Source: Novimethylophilus kurashikiensis
GTDB lineage: Bacteria; Pseudomonadota; Gammaproteobacteria; Burkholderiales; Methylophilaceae
Assembly: GCF_003112435.1 (NCBI RefSeq)
Contig: NZ_BDOQ01000012.1
Coordinates: forward strand, 1-42,232
Length of the DNA: 42,232 nucleotides
Reading direction: 5' to 3'
Part shown: piece by piece, positions 9,006 through 17,596 of the stretch
How positions within the stretch are numbered: the stretch's first letter is position 1
Layout: each line of letters starts with the position of its first letter
Program-made: the position numbers and the translations under genes
The notes under the pieces: generated by a model
What the model saw: the letters and a program-made list of their open reading frames with translations, nothing else
What the model was told of the DNA's origin: nothing
The model's database searches: none

Positions 9006-9684
9006 CCCGCTCCCTTTTTGGTATTACTTGGTGCCTACAGTTATCGTCCCCCAACTTTCCCGCTCCGGTCTTGCATTCCTTCAAGGGCAGATTTCTATCT
9101 TTCTTGTCCGTATCTACCCCAATAAAGGCTTCTTCCACGCGCTGCTGGGTCTGGCTGCGAAGATTATTATGAACACCTGCAAGAAGAATGATGATCTTGT
9201 ATCCATAATCGGCACTCTTGCAGATGACACCATTGTAGTTAGCGGTCTTGCCTGACTGGACATGCCCAACCACCAACCCACGACGCTTCCAGGCTCCCGT
9301 TTTGACAGGATCTTCAAGAAGACCAATTATCTTGTCAGTATCTCTCCCGATTGTTCCTACGATTTCCTTGCCAAATCCATCCTGCAGAAGACTGTTTCGG
9401 TAGCGATCCCAGAAATACAAGTCAGCCGGGGATGCCCTGCGCTCACCAAGCCATTCCTTAAATGGCAACTGAATTACAGTCGCATCCGGCATGGTGATAT
9501 CCAGTTTTTCCTCGATAGACCGAGCAATCAGTTCGACGAATTGCTCCCTATCTGAAAACTGCGGGGCTTCAGGACCCTGTATTTCCAATGTGAGGTCAAT
9601 GACTTTTCGAATGATTTCGGAAGTTACTACGGAGCGATTATTCAGATTGTTTCTGACCTGATTTTCAAAATCTTGCGGACTCAA
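8998..9684 (-). pseudogene. Z1-domain helicase-like protein, truncated after ~228 residues
   Basis: The frame encodes the N-terminus of a Z1-type superfamily ATPase found beside MORC-like ATPases in bacterial defence loci. PADLYFWDRYR (~86-96) and RRGLVVGHVQSGKTANYNGV with the Walker A lysine near 146 are family hallmarks, followed by LLAGVHNNLRSQTQQRV. Whole proteins of this family run to several hundred more residues, including the Walker B and helicase motifs. This frame stops at residue 228, exactly where the next gene starts. The start is a TTG at 9684 with GGAG six bases upstream. The deletion probably makes it inactive. Confidence 0.75.
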
Positions 9685-9693
9685 TGCAATCTC

Positions 9694-11181
9694 CTACTTT
9701 CCAACACGGGAAACATAACGTTCTACAAATTCCGGAGCAGACGCAAAGGGCTCTGTGACACGCATGACCAGCCCAACATAATGGGGGTCCAGCTCGGGAC
9801 CATCTTCAAAAAGCAGTTTCGCCAACTCGCAAAGTGCATCATCAGAAGTGTTAAGGCCATCCGTCTGTTTCGGACGCTCAGCCAAATCATTGAACAGCAT
9901 GGCGAACGGCAATGCGGACCCGAGAATGGTCAGTAACCCATCAAGCCGATTGCGCATTGCCTCTGGGAGATCACCACGGAATTCCGCGATCAGCGGATGC
10001 TCCGGATTTGGTTGATAGCTGATTCGGTCATTGAAATTCAATCGACGCCATACAGGTTCCGAAGGATGTTGTATGGCTGCAGTACCTCGATGAGTATATG
10101 GACGTTTTGCAGTATCCCGGATTCGATCAAGTATGCCCTTAAGTCGTCTCCTGACAGCCTCTGGAGGTTGTGCACGCGATTTCCTGACATCGATGGTCCA
10201 CAAGTGATCGAGCGTGTTGGGAATATCGACCTGAACTCGCGCCAGCTTGGTCATTTCATCCTGACGAGCCATCCGGAACCATGTTCCATGAATGATCAGT
10301 CGACGATTCCGATAGATGTAGAACCCCTGGCCACGCAAATAACCCTCCTTGCCTCCGAGACGCTCGTAATCCTCAGGGCTGACTCGGCTGTGATGGGGAA
10401 GGATGTATGGCTTGAACAGGACAGTCTTACCCTCGATATCTATCGGCTCTTCCGGCAGATGAGTAGTGGAAGTGGATTTTGCATTGAATGGATCAAATGG
10501 GGCGAGCGGAGTGTCATTGATGGCTATTTCCACTTTCGCCCTGCCAGGCTCCCCAGAGATGAACCTGTGAAATACTAGGGAGACATGCTCACTGATGGCG
10601 GATATTCTTTCATTGAATACCTGATGGAACCTTGCCCGATCGGTTCCAAGATCGAGTCTGTCCAATTGCTGCCAGAGAACAATCGTTCCCTTTTCGTCGA
10701 GCATATCACCGCAGGGGAGTCCATTAACTTCACTCCAATCAGGCTTTCGAAGGGACCAAGTGCCCTTTCTTCTGACCAGATCCAGATCCCACTGCCTAGC
10801 TGACAGCGTGCCATCATTTCTGGTAATGACAGTTACTTTGCGGCATTGAGAAAATGAGGCAGTTTTCAACCCGAGCCCGAATCGGCCAAGCTCATCCTTG
10901 GCTCGAGGCGTCAATGGATTACGGCCTCCTGGACGCATTGCCTCCACCAGCTCAGGCTCCGTCATCCCGGTGCCATTATCGATGAGGCATAACCAAGGTT
11001 GGTGATCAGCATCCCAGCCGAAACGGATATTTATTCGGCTTGCCTTGGCTGAGATCGAATTATCAATGATGTCTGCTACGGCCGACTCGAGAGAATAACC
11101 AATATCACGCAATGCCTCGATCATATTTGAGGCATCGGGATCGATTATCTCATTCCCCTCATCATCAAATTTATGTGCCAT
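9694..11181 (-). CDS. MORC-like GHKL ATPase of a defence locus
   Basis: The product (495 residues) carries a GHKL ATP-binding fold at its N-terminus: LESAVADIIDNS with the catalytic Glu32 and Asn41, LIDNGTGMTEPEL at 67-79, and LGRFGLGLKTASFSQC at 98-113. The rest matches the S5-like middle part and C-terminal extension seen in bacterial MORC/MutL-like ATPases. These pair with Z1 helicases and nucleases in restriction-like systems. I place the start at 11181 (MAHKFDDE...), where AAAGAG is seven bases upstream; the longer frame to 11283 lacks support. The TTG of the Z1 frame lies 9 bp after its stop. The gene itself looks intact although its partner is broken. Confidence 0.8.
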   Translation of the reverse strand: MAHKFDDEGNEIIDPDASNMIEALRDIGYSLESAVADIIDNSISAKASRINIRFGWDADHQPWLCLIDNGTGMTEPELVEAMRPGGRNPLTPRAKDELGRFGLGLKTASFSQCRKVTVITRNDGTLSARQWDLDLVRRKGTWSLRKPDWSEVNGLPCGDMLDEKGTIVLWQQLDRLDLGTDRARFHQVFNERISAISEHVSLVFHRFISGEPGRAKVEIAINDTPLAPFDPFNAKSTSTTHLPEEPIDIEGKTVLFKPYILPHHSRVSPEDYERLGGKEGYLRGQGFYIYRNRRLIIHGTWFRMARQDEMTKLARVQVDIPNTLDHLWTIDVRKSRAQPPEAVRRRLKGILDRIRDTAKRPYTHRGTAAIQHPSEPVWRRLNFNDRISYQPNPEHPLIAEFRGDLPEAMRNRLDGLLTILGSALPFAMLFNDLAERPKQTDGLNTSDDALCELAKLLFEDGPELDPHYVGLVMRVTEPFASAPEFVERYVSRVGK

Positions 11182-11547
11182 GTACATACTCTTTTTTGTT
11201 AGAAAACAATGATACCTGAGCCCCTGACAAATTTTCATGATGTATATAGTCAGTTTGGATCTGATGCAGATAGCTGTCGACAACTTGCGCCCTCAAGCGG
11301 TCACTTTGAATTCCCACGACAAAGTTCTGCTCTCGTATGCAGACTCAGATATGGATCCTCCGCTTACTGAATCTGGCTCACACTCCAGACGCCGAAGGCA
11401 TTCTTCGAATTGGCGGCATGCCAAGAACCCTTGGCCCAACTAGATGTACCGTTCCAAGTTGTAAGTACCATTTTCCGACTTGGCTCGTATCGTGCATTAA
11501 TGTAATCCACTAGGCATAATGTGTCTTTTTCGGTAGATGGCGTCCAT
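11182..11547. other. Divergent intergenic region of the island
   Basis: These 366 bp separate the leftward MORC-like gene from the rightward NA37 gene. Promoters for both should lie here, but I see no clear -35/-10 pair. A short minus-strand frame ending at 11364 has no family signal and overlaps the start of the NA37 gene, so I leave it out. The stretch may hold decayed sequence from an earlier gene. Confidence 0.4.
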
Positions 11548-12633
11548 ATGATCTTCGAGAACCTTAGCATTACGCGCATCATCACCCACGAGGTATTCGA
11601 GCGGGACAACGAGAGAAACATCGTGCCTCCGGTTTATGGCACGAGCCTTGTAACGCTGAATCCGCAAGGTATTGAAGCCTTCTGCAGCCGCATAATGGAC
11701 GCTATGGGGCGTGCTTCTCGGGCGTTGGAAATGACCATTATTCAGGCAGATGCCGCGAGCACATGCTCGCTAGCCGATCAACTGGTCGATCTGGATGATG
11801 CCCTGTTTGTCACGAGCTCTTCCGCCGCGGCCAACAAGCTGACTTCGGCACAAGGAAGGCGAGGGCTTCCTGGCGGCATTCTGGTTGTTTTTACCGGAAG
11901 TGCAGGCCATCCGTCAAAGCGCATTGTCGGCTTTATCAAGGCCGAGACGCACAGCGGCTTCACACGGCAGCAGAACGCGAATGGTTCGATTTCACTTCAA
12001 TTCCTTACCAACCTACTGCTTACGCCGCAAACGAAACTCTACAAGATTGGGATTTTCGTTGAGAGCGATCCGGGCGAAGCCGAATTGCAGGATAGATGGC
12101 GAGCGTTTATCTACGATGACCAGATCAGCGTGTCCAACAAGTTGAGCGCAGCGCAGTATTTTTATGAGGGGTTCCTAGGCTGCGCATTTCCAGAAACAAG
12201 TGCAAGGTGGACGCGCGAGTTCCACGACCACACGAAAGATTTTATAAAGCAAATTGACCTTCCTGAGGAACAAAAGATCGACTTGCACAACGCACTAGTA
12301 ACCTACCTGAAAGTCGACCAAAGTCCCACCGTTCAAACATCTGTCTTTGCCCAGAGCTACTTTGACGATCCGGCATTGCGCGATGCCTACGAGCAGTTCA
12401 TGGCACAGAAGGACTTTCCTGCAACGGCCATTCACAAGGATCTGTCGGACGTCACAACTGCGCTGCGTTATCGGAAGGTAAGCTTCTCCGAGGACATTAA
12501 ACTGATTGTACCTGCCGACAAATTCGAAAGCATGATCCGAATGGAGGCTATCGAGGGCGAAGCTGATGGACACGGCGAAGTGCCAACCTGGACTCGAATT
12601 ACAGTTAAAGACCGAATCAGGAAGCAAGAATGA
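11548..12633 (+). CDS. NA37/NdpA-family nucleoid-associated protein
   Basis: This 361-residue protein resembles the 37-kDa nucleoid-associated (YejK/NdpA) family. It begins NLSITRIITHEVFERD, which is the family's opening, and continues with RIVGFIKAE, the core YFYEGFLGCAFPETSARWTR (~198-217) and a C-terminal part with TRITVKDRI. Members bind DNA and are also found in defence and phage-related contexts. The ATG at 11548 is preferred over GTG 11521 because the family opening follows at once, but the ribosome site is weak. The stop overlaps the next start as ATGA (12630-12633), so the two proteins are translationally coupled. Confidence 0.75.
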   Translation: MIFENLSITRIITHEVFERDNERNIVPPVYGTSLVTLNPQGIEAFCSRIMDAMGRASRALEMTIIQADAASTCSLADQLVDLDDALFVTSSSAAANKLTSAQGRRGLPGGILVVFTGSAGHPSKRIVGFIKAETHSGFTRQQNANGSISLQFLTNLLLTPQTKLYKIGIFVESDPGEAELQDRWRAFIYDDQISVSNKLSAAQYFYEGFLGCAFPETSARWTREFHDHTKDFIKQIDLPEEQKIDLHNALVTYLKVDQSPTVQTSVFAQSYFDDPALRDAYEQFMAQKDFPATAIHKDLSDVTTALRYRKVSFSEDIKLIVPADKFESMIRMEAIEGEADGHGEVPTWTRITVKDRIRKQE

Positions 12634-13628
12634 CTGAGAGCGAGATTCGCACTCTCTGGGAAACCGAACACCCGATTTACGAGGCATGGGGTGACTACGT
12701 CCGTAACCAATTGATGATGCAATTGTCGGAGGTTCTTGCACAGCAAGATCCTCCGGGGAAAGTTAGCGAGTTCTTGAAACTACAGGTTCAACCACGCCTG
12801 AAGGATGCAAAATCACTCATTGATAAGGCACTTTTTCGTGACAAGAAGTATGGCGATCCATACGCGGAAATTACCGACAAGGTGGGCATGCGCTTTGTGG
12901 TGCTTCTATCGAGCCACATACGGCTCGTAGAACAAGCGATTCTGGACGACCAAGACTGGGAAGGATCCAAGGATCGCGATTACGAGGAAGAGCGCCGAGC
13001 ACGCCCGTTGGAGTTTGCCTACCAGTCTTTGCACTACGTGGTGCGGGCGGCACGAGACATCATTCATGGAAATGTAACGGTTCCTAAAGGCACCCCTTGC
13101 GAACTTCAAATTCGAACATTGTTGCAGCACGCGCATAGTGAGCTGACGCACGATACGATCTATAAACCCAAGAAGGCAGCATCCCCGGAAATCAATCGAA
13201 CCGTTGCAAAAAGCATGGCGCTGATCGAGGCGGCGGATGACTTTTTCGAGTTGGTGATGCGTGACCTTCAATCGGCCTCGAAACCGGTCCGAGATGCGAT
13301 TGACGCACTGAATCGAGCATATATTCACCATATTGGAATACGTCCCGAAGCAGAGAAGTCTAATGTTGTGGTTCTGGACGCATTTTCTGAGCAAATACCA
13401 GCGGATCTGATCTCGCGGATCGACAGTCTCATTTTGTCGAAGGGCTACATCCTGGAGCGCATTAAATCCCGCTTCGATACGCATCACCTTTTTAGGCAGC
13501 CAGTCATCCTGTTCGCCTATCACATGGCCGTTTCGAGGCCGGCCGAGGTCAAGGATATCTGGCCGCTGACAAACGAGGACTTGAAACTAGTTTTCCTCGA
13601 TCTGGGTATCAGCTACGACAACGTGTGA
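12630..13628 (+). CDS. RelA/SpoT-type nucleotide pyrophosphokinase domain protein
   Basis: The product (332 residues) has a RelA/SpoT synthetase domain. Visible motifs are RLKDAKSLIDK at 56-66 (the R.K...S...K ATP-binding pattern), ITDKVGMRFVVLL with the metal-binding Asp83, FAYQSLH at 129-135 with the guanine-stacking Tyr131, and ELQIRT at 158-163 with the catalytic Glu, then HAHSELTHDTIYK. No HD hydrolase or TGS domain is present, so it is a synthetase-only type like small alarmone synthetases and ToxSAS toxins. The ~150-residue C-terminal part is not recognised. It is coupled to the NA37 gene by a 4-bp overlap, and the synthetase residues look intact. Confidence 0.8.
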   Translation: MTESEIRTLWETEHPIYEAWGDYVRNQLMMQLSEVLAQQDPPGKVSEFLKLQVQPRLKDAKSLIDKALFRDKKYGDPYAEITDKVGMRFVVLLSSHIRLVEQAILDDQDWEGSKDRDYEEERRARPLEFAYQSLHYVVRAARDIIHGNVTVPKGTPCELQIRTLLQHAHSELTHDTIYKPKKAASPEINRTVAKSMALIEAADDFFELVMRDLQSASKPVRDAIDALNRAYIHHIGIRPEAEKSNVVVLDAFSEQIPADLISRIDSLILSKGYILERIKSRFDTHHLFRQPVILFAYHMAVSRPAEVKDIWPLTNEDLKLVFLDLGISYDNV

Positions 13629-13890
13629 GGTAAGTTGGTCGCACTACCCACTGTTCAGCGGAACTGGTAGCAAGATGCGGTCACGTCCTTGTTAAACGAC
13701 TGCTTCTCGCAAGGCTCATCACTACAGCCACCTCGAAGTATTCCATTGGGAAAATCTTGAGTGACAGCTACGTTGTTTGCCAACAGAGGTGTACTCCAAT
13801 GAGGGATCTCCCCACCACCACAAAGCCATCACAAACCTAACGACCCAATACCTGATACCACCTCAATCAGGTCTGCGAGGGTAAAAAACC
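13629..13890. other. Non-coding stretch at the right end of the island
   Basis: No convincing gene is visible between the RelA/SpoT-type gene and the right direct repeat. The decamer ACCTGATACC occurs here near 13850 and also near 7751 beyond the left repeat, which may be a leftover of duplication or chance. Confidence 0.4.
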
Positions 13891-14058
13891 GACCGCGGAA
13901 TTTGGCGACTGAGAAAACCCGCATTTGTGGAGGACATCCAACGCCCTTCGGTCGAATTTCCCGTAAACAGAGAAAGCACTTAAGCAAAAGGCCCGCACGA
14001 GGCGGGCCTTTTAAAGAAAAAGCCGCACATGGCGGCTTTTCTAGACTAACTGGCGGTG
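13891..14058 (+). repeat. Right copy of the island-flanking direct repeat
   Basis: It aligns to 7483-7650 without gaps and in the same orientation, with a perfect 47-bp block at 14012-14058. Two bidirectional hairpins are stacked inside: GGCCCGC-ACGA-GGCGGGCC with T-run at 13989-14012, and AAAGCCGC-ACAT-GGCGGCTT with A and T tracts at 14018-14040. Similarity continues weakly to about 14130. Confidence 0.6.
13989..14012. terminator. Bidirectional terminator hairpin in the right repeat
   Basis: GGCCCGC-ACGA-GGCGGGCC followed by TTTT on the plus strand and by a short T-run on the minus strand. It could end the NA37/RelA-SpoT transcript from the left. The left copy of this hairpin (7582-7602) has changes that lose the plus-strand T-run. 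Confidence 0.6.
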
Positions 14059-14090
14059 CTTGTAGTCTCCACCTAACTCATCTCAGAAGT

Positions 14091-14238
14091 AAATTCCCTG
14101 TAACACGGAAATATTCAGGGAATTTCTATCATATTAATCGTGTATTAATCCTCGGCAGTCCCCTTCAAACAGCAATTTCGGCGTTTAACTAAATCTAATC
14201 ATTCATATTTAACAGGGAATTATTTCCTTCCAATCAGG
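14091..14238. repeat. Cluster of CAGGGAATT-type motifs, right
   Basis: AAATTCCCTG at 14091, CAGGGAATTT at 14116, AACAGGGAATT at 14211 and an incomplete ATCAGGG at 14233 repeat the motif that also clusters after the left repeat. The rest of the gap from 14130 to 14350 is AT-rich with no gene. A 6-bp stem at 14328-14347 lacks an external T-run. Confidence 0.4.
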
Positions 14239-14350
14239 GTAAAAAAACTTAGCCCGTCTTAACTGAAGCCCCTAAAAAAACAGTATGCGACTATGGTCCA
14301 GGGCATCTATTTTCCAGGCCCAACCCGCCGCTGACTAAAAAGCGGCTGAG

Positions 14351-15109
14351 TTAAATCAGCATGCCTCCTGAGACTTCGATACGCTGAGCATTCACCCATC
14401 GGTTATCTTCTGACAACAGTGAGGCAATCATAGGACCAATGTCGTCAGGCACTCCGACTCGACCCAAAGCGGTTTGCGAAGCGATTAAGGCATTGACCTC
14501 CTTATTGTCCCGCACCAAGCCGTGGCCAAAATCTGTTTCGATCGCACCTGGGGCTACTGTATTGACGGCAATTTTCTGTGCGCCAAGCTCTTTTGCCATA
14601 TAGCGCGTTAAGACTTCGATACCGCCTTTCATCGCTGCATAAGCGCTATAGCCGGGCAAGGCGAAACGGGCGAGGCCGCTGGAAATATTGATGATTCGAC
14701 CGCCATGATTAAGCAACGGCAACAGTTTTTGCGTAAGGAAAAATACGGATTTCAGATGAATGTTGACCATGTCATCAAACTGCTGCTCTGTGGTCTCTGC
14801 GAAAGGCGTATGAATGCCAGTGCCTGCATTGTTGATCAAATAGTCGAATCCCTCCGTTTGCCAATTGGCATTCAGGGCTAATTTCACCTCTTCTGCAAAC
14901 TGCGAAAACTGTGATGCTTTTGCCACGTCCAGTTGCAAGGCAACGGCTTTGCGCCCCAACGCGGTAATTTCCGCAACGGCGGCCTCGGCCGAGGATTTTT
15001 GGCTATGGTAGGTGAGTATCACATCGATGCCCCGGCTTGCCATTGCCAACGCCGTATTTTTTCCCAGTCCCCGGCTACCGCCCGTAATCAAACCAATCTT
15101 TTGTGTCAT
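14351..15109 (-). CDS. SDR-family oxidoreductase
   Basis: A 252-residue classical short-chain dehydrogenase. The cofactor motif TGGSRGLGKN is at 9-18, NNAGTG near 90-95, the catalytic Ser in NISSGLARFALPG, and YAAMKG gives the YxxxK pair. A basic residue after the first glycine motif suggests NADP(H), in line with 3-oxoacyl-ACP reductase-like members. The ATG at 15109 has AGGAGAGCTGAA upstream. It is divergent from a LysR-type regulator with a large inverted repeat between them, the usual layout for a regulator controlling its neighbour. The substrate is unknown. Confidence 0.88.
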   Translation of the reverse strand: MTQKIGLITGGSRGLGKNTALAMASRGIDVILTYHSQKSSAEAAVAEITALGRKAVALQLDVAKASQFSQFAEEVKLALNANWQTEGFDYLINNAGTGIHTPFAETTEQQFDDMVNIHLKSVFFLTQKLLPLLNHGGRIINISSGLARFALPGYSAYAAMKGGIEVLTRYMAKELGAQKIAVNTVAPGAIETDFGHGLVRDNKEVNALIASQTALGRVGVPDDIGPMIASLLSEDNRWVNAQRIEVSGGMLI

Positions 15110-15135
15110 TTCAGCTCTCCTGAGTTATTGAAAAA

Positions 15136-15183
15136 GTATTGCCATGTTATTTATGAATAAAAACGTGATAAACATGGCAATAC
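15136..15183. promoter_or_regulatory. Long inverted repeat between the SDR and LysR genes
   Basis: GTATTGCCATGTT (15136-15148) and AACATGGCAATAC (15171-15183) are perfect 13-bp inverted arms with 22 bp between. The placement midway between divergent genes fits the binding site of the LysR-type regulator at 15223. Confidence 0.65.
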
Positions 15184-15222
15184 TGATTTAACTGTTCACC
15201 AAAAACGAACAAAGGAATAACT

Positions 15223-16122
15223 ATGGAAACGATAGAGGCCATCAAACGCTTTGTCCGTGTGACGGAGCTAGCTAGCTTTACCCAAGCCGCCGATAAATTA
15301 GGGCTGCCGAAAGCCAGCGTTTCCAATGCCGTGCAGCAACTAGAGAACCAGTTAGGCACTCAGCTGCTACACCGGACCACGCGAAGAGTACAGCTGACGC
15401 CCGACGGACAACTTTTCTACGAACGCAGCAAGCATCTCTTGGGAGAGGTGGATGAGTTAACGAGCCTGTTCCAGGGAGATGATGGCAGTATCACGGGGAT
15501 CATCCGGGTCGATATGTCCCATCCCATGGCGCGTAATATCGTCATCCCGCAGCTTCCAGAGTTCATGAATCGCTACCCCAATATTCAGGTGGAACTGAGC
15601 AGCACCGACCGGAGGGTAGATTTGGTTACGGAAGGCTACGATTGCGTGGTGCGGACAGGACAACTCTCAGACTCGGGACTAGTCGTGCGCCGTTTGGGGG
15701 AAATGTCCCAGCAGAACTTCGCCAGCCCCGGATATCTCGCCCGCTATGGCGAGCCCTGCACGCCAGAACAACTTGAGCAGCATTGGTTGGTTCATTATCA
15801 CGTGAATTCCGCCGATCGATTCGACGCGTTTGAATATCTGGACGATTGCATCTACCGCAAAATCCCCATGAAGAGCCGCATTGCCGTCAACAATACCGAT
15901 GCCTACCGTGCTGCCTGTGTAGCGAGTTTTGGCATCATTCAGGCACCATCTCTTGGCGCTTATGATTTGATTGCAGAGGGTAAGCTCGTGGAGATACTCA
16001 AGGATTTCCAGGCACCGCCCATCCCCGTATCACTGTTGTATCCGCATAAACGAAATTTGTCTAAGCGAGTACGGATATTCATGGACTGGCTCAGTGAGGT
16101 GCTAAATGAGCATCTCCTATAA
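15223..16122 (+). CDS. LysR-family transcriptional regulator
   Basis: The product (299 residues) has the LysR winged helix-turn-helix at the N-terminus (FTQAADKLGLPKASVSNAVQ, ~18-37, then QLLHRTTRRVQLTPDG) and a LysR substrate-binding domain from about 90 onward, with GIIRVDMSHPMARNIVIP opening it. This subgroup (AaeR/DmlR-like) often controls an adjacent dehydrogenase. AAAGGAATAACT precedes the ATG. It probably binds the inverted repeat at 15136-15183 to regulate itself and the SDR gene. The effector is unknown. Confidence 0.88.
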   Translation: METIEAIKRFVRVTELASFTQAADKLGLPKASVSNAVQQLENQLGTQLLHRTTRRVQLTPDGQLFYERSKHLLGEVDELTSLFQGDDGSITGIIRVDMSHPMARNIVIPQLPEFMNRYPNIQVELSSTDRRVDLVTEGYDCVVRTGQLSDSGLVVRRLGEMSQQNFASPGYLARYGEPCTPEQLEQHWLVHYHVNSADRFDAFEYLDDCIYRKIPMKSRIAVNNTDAYRAACVASFGIIQAPSLGAYDLIAEGKLVEILKDFQAPPIPVSLLYPHKRNLSKRVRIFMDWLSEVLNEHLL

Positions 16123-16241
16123 AGCCACAGTGAAATTACTGCACGGATTAGCCTGATCCGTAATCCACCGCTAATGCCCTGTTTCAAGAATACTTAGAGT
16201 GCATCCCCTGGGATAACTGTAATCATTTGCTTTCTGACACT

Positions 16242-16838
16242 TTATTGCTTCATCATCTTTTTTATTGCAGAGATTGTTTCATCCGTTTCATGAGTGAAAT
16301 TATTCACTCGATAGCTAATCACGCCGTACTGATCAACAACGCTGATAAGTGTGTCGTGCTCGAAATCTCCATCTCTCAATTTCTTATATTTCATTCCAAG
16401 CGCTATAGAGAGGCGGCGAATGGCGCCTGCATCACTTCGTGCTATTAACCATGTTGGCGTATCGATGTGATGAGCCTTGGCATACTCTTTCAGCTTATCG
16501 ATGGTGTCTCTTTGAGTGTCAAAAGAAAAGACAGCAAATTGCACTCTCCCGACAAGTTCTGGCGGCAGCGTACGTTCAATTTTTTTCATATCTTCCACAA
16601 TGCGTGGACACACTTCCTTGCATGAGGTATAGATCATGCTCATAACAACCGGTCTTCCGGCGAGTTCCGTCAGCTGAAAGTTTTTTCCTTCACTTGTTGT
16701 CCAGGTGTCTTTCAAATTGTAAATCGACCCTGTTTGAGGTTCGGTCATGCTCATGCCTGAAGTATGTTCATGTCCCCATGCTTGAGGAACACCGTACATA
16801 AACAATATTGCAAAACAGCCTGCTATTAATTTTTTCAT
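16242..16838 (-). CDS. SCO1/SenC-family copper chaperone
   Basis: A 198-residue periplasmic thioredoxin-fold protein that handles copper for metalloenzymes. It has an N-terminal signal or anchor ([15 protein letters not shown]) and the copper motif TSCKEVCP with Cys73 and Cys77. The conserved downstream His is in DFEHDTLI. The ATG at 16838 has AAGGA upstream and overlaps the nirV stop as ATGA. As third gene of the nirK operon it most likely supplies or reduces copper for the nitrite reductase. A role in cytochrome oxidase assembly is the usual alternative. Confidence 0.9.
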   Translation of the reverse strand: MKKLIAGCFAILFMYGVPQAWGHEHTSGMSMTEPQTGSIYNLKDTWTTSEGKNFQLTELAGRPVVMSMIYTSCKEVCPRIVEDMKKIERTLPPELVGRVQFAVFSFDTQRDTIDKLKEYAKAHHIDTPTWLIARSDAGAIRRLSIALGMKYKKLRDGDFEHDTLISVVDQYGVISYRVNNFTHETDETISAIKKMMKQ

Positions 16839-17596
16839 TTCAAATCCTTTGCACACCTGAATCCAAGGTTTCGGCCAGTAAAATCTCCTTGAAGGCTTGA
16901 CCGGAAAGAATACCGCATAAAAGAGGCATAATCTGTCGGGTCACTGGCATTGAGACTGCCTCCGCCACAGAACATGTTTCTCTGACCGGAATCTCTTGAG
17001 TCTGGGGATGCCATAAAACTGTTGAAATCTTCTGTCCATTCCCAGATGGCTCCCACCATATCGCGAATACCGAAACCGTTTGGTGGGCTATTTCCTGCTT
17101 GAGGTAATTCACGGTTAGGTATTGAGTACCATTGAAGCACCTGTTGCATCCGACTAGCCTTTCCTCGGCCTAGATCTTCCAGCACGTATTCCCACTCATC
17201 GGTCATAGGTAGTCTCTCTTGCTTAGCCTCACAGAAAGCTTCTGCAGCGAACCAGGAAATATTGACAACCGGCTTATCAAGGTCCTCCGGCAAGATTGAT
17301 AGATCATTATTCCAATGCTGAAGATAACCAGAGTCTGCAAAAATACGTTTGATCGAGGACCTGCGCCATTCGGTATGCTGAAAAACAAATTCCAGATAGC
17401 GTCGGTTGGTCACAGGATCTCGATCGAGAAGAAATGACTCTACAAGCGTTGGCGGTACTGGCGTTTTGGTAGTCGTCCCCTTTTGTGGGTAAAACGGAAC
17501 ATAACTACCTCCTGGAATAGCGACTAAATCGTCGCTACCCATGGCTACCAGAGAGGCGGCTGACACAATAACGCTCAATACCGCCTGCTTGATCAT
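16835..17596 (-). CDS. nirV: NirV-like formylglycine-generating-enzyme-fold protein
   Basis: The product (253 residues) has a probable signal sequence ([18 protein letters not shown]) followed by an FGE-sulfatase/SUMF1 fold: [72 protein letters not shown] and NLGFRCAKD at the C-terminus. Proteins of this kind are encoded next to nirK in several denitrifiers and are called NirV; their function is not settled. It overlaps both neighbours by ATGA junctions, so nirK, nirV and the SCO gene form one tightly coupled operon. Confidence 0.85.
   Translation of the reverse strand: MIKQAVLSVIVSAASLVAMGSDDLVAIPGGSYVPFYPQKGTTTKTPVPPTLVESFLLDRDPVTNRRYLEFVFQHTEWRRSSIKRIFADSGYLQHWNNDLSILPEDLDKPVVNISWFAAEAFCEAKQERLPMTDEWEYVLEDLGRGKASRMQQVLQWYSIPNRELPQAGNSPPNGFGIRDMVGAIWEWTEDFNSFMASPDSRDSGQRNMFCGGGSLNASDPTDYASFMRYSFRSSLQGDFTGRNLGFRCAKDLK

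Noticed and set aside
11364-11621. 85-codon minus-strand frame between the MORC-like and NA37 genes
   Set aside because: It overlaps the NA37 start, has low-complexity composition and no recognisable domain; could be decayed sequence but I cannot support a gene.
14328-14347. Terminator after the SDR gene
   Set aside because: The GCCGCT/AGCGGC stem has its A/T-run in the loop rather than after the stem, so it is not a convincing terminator.
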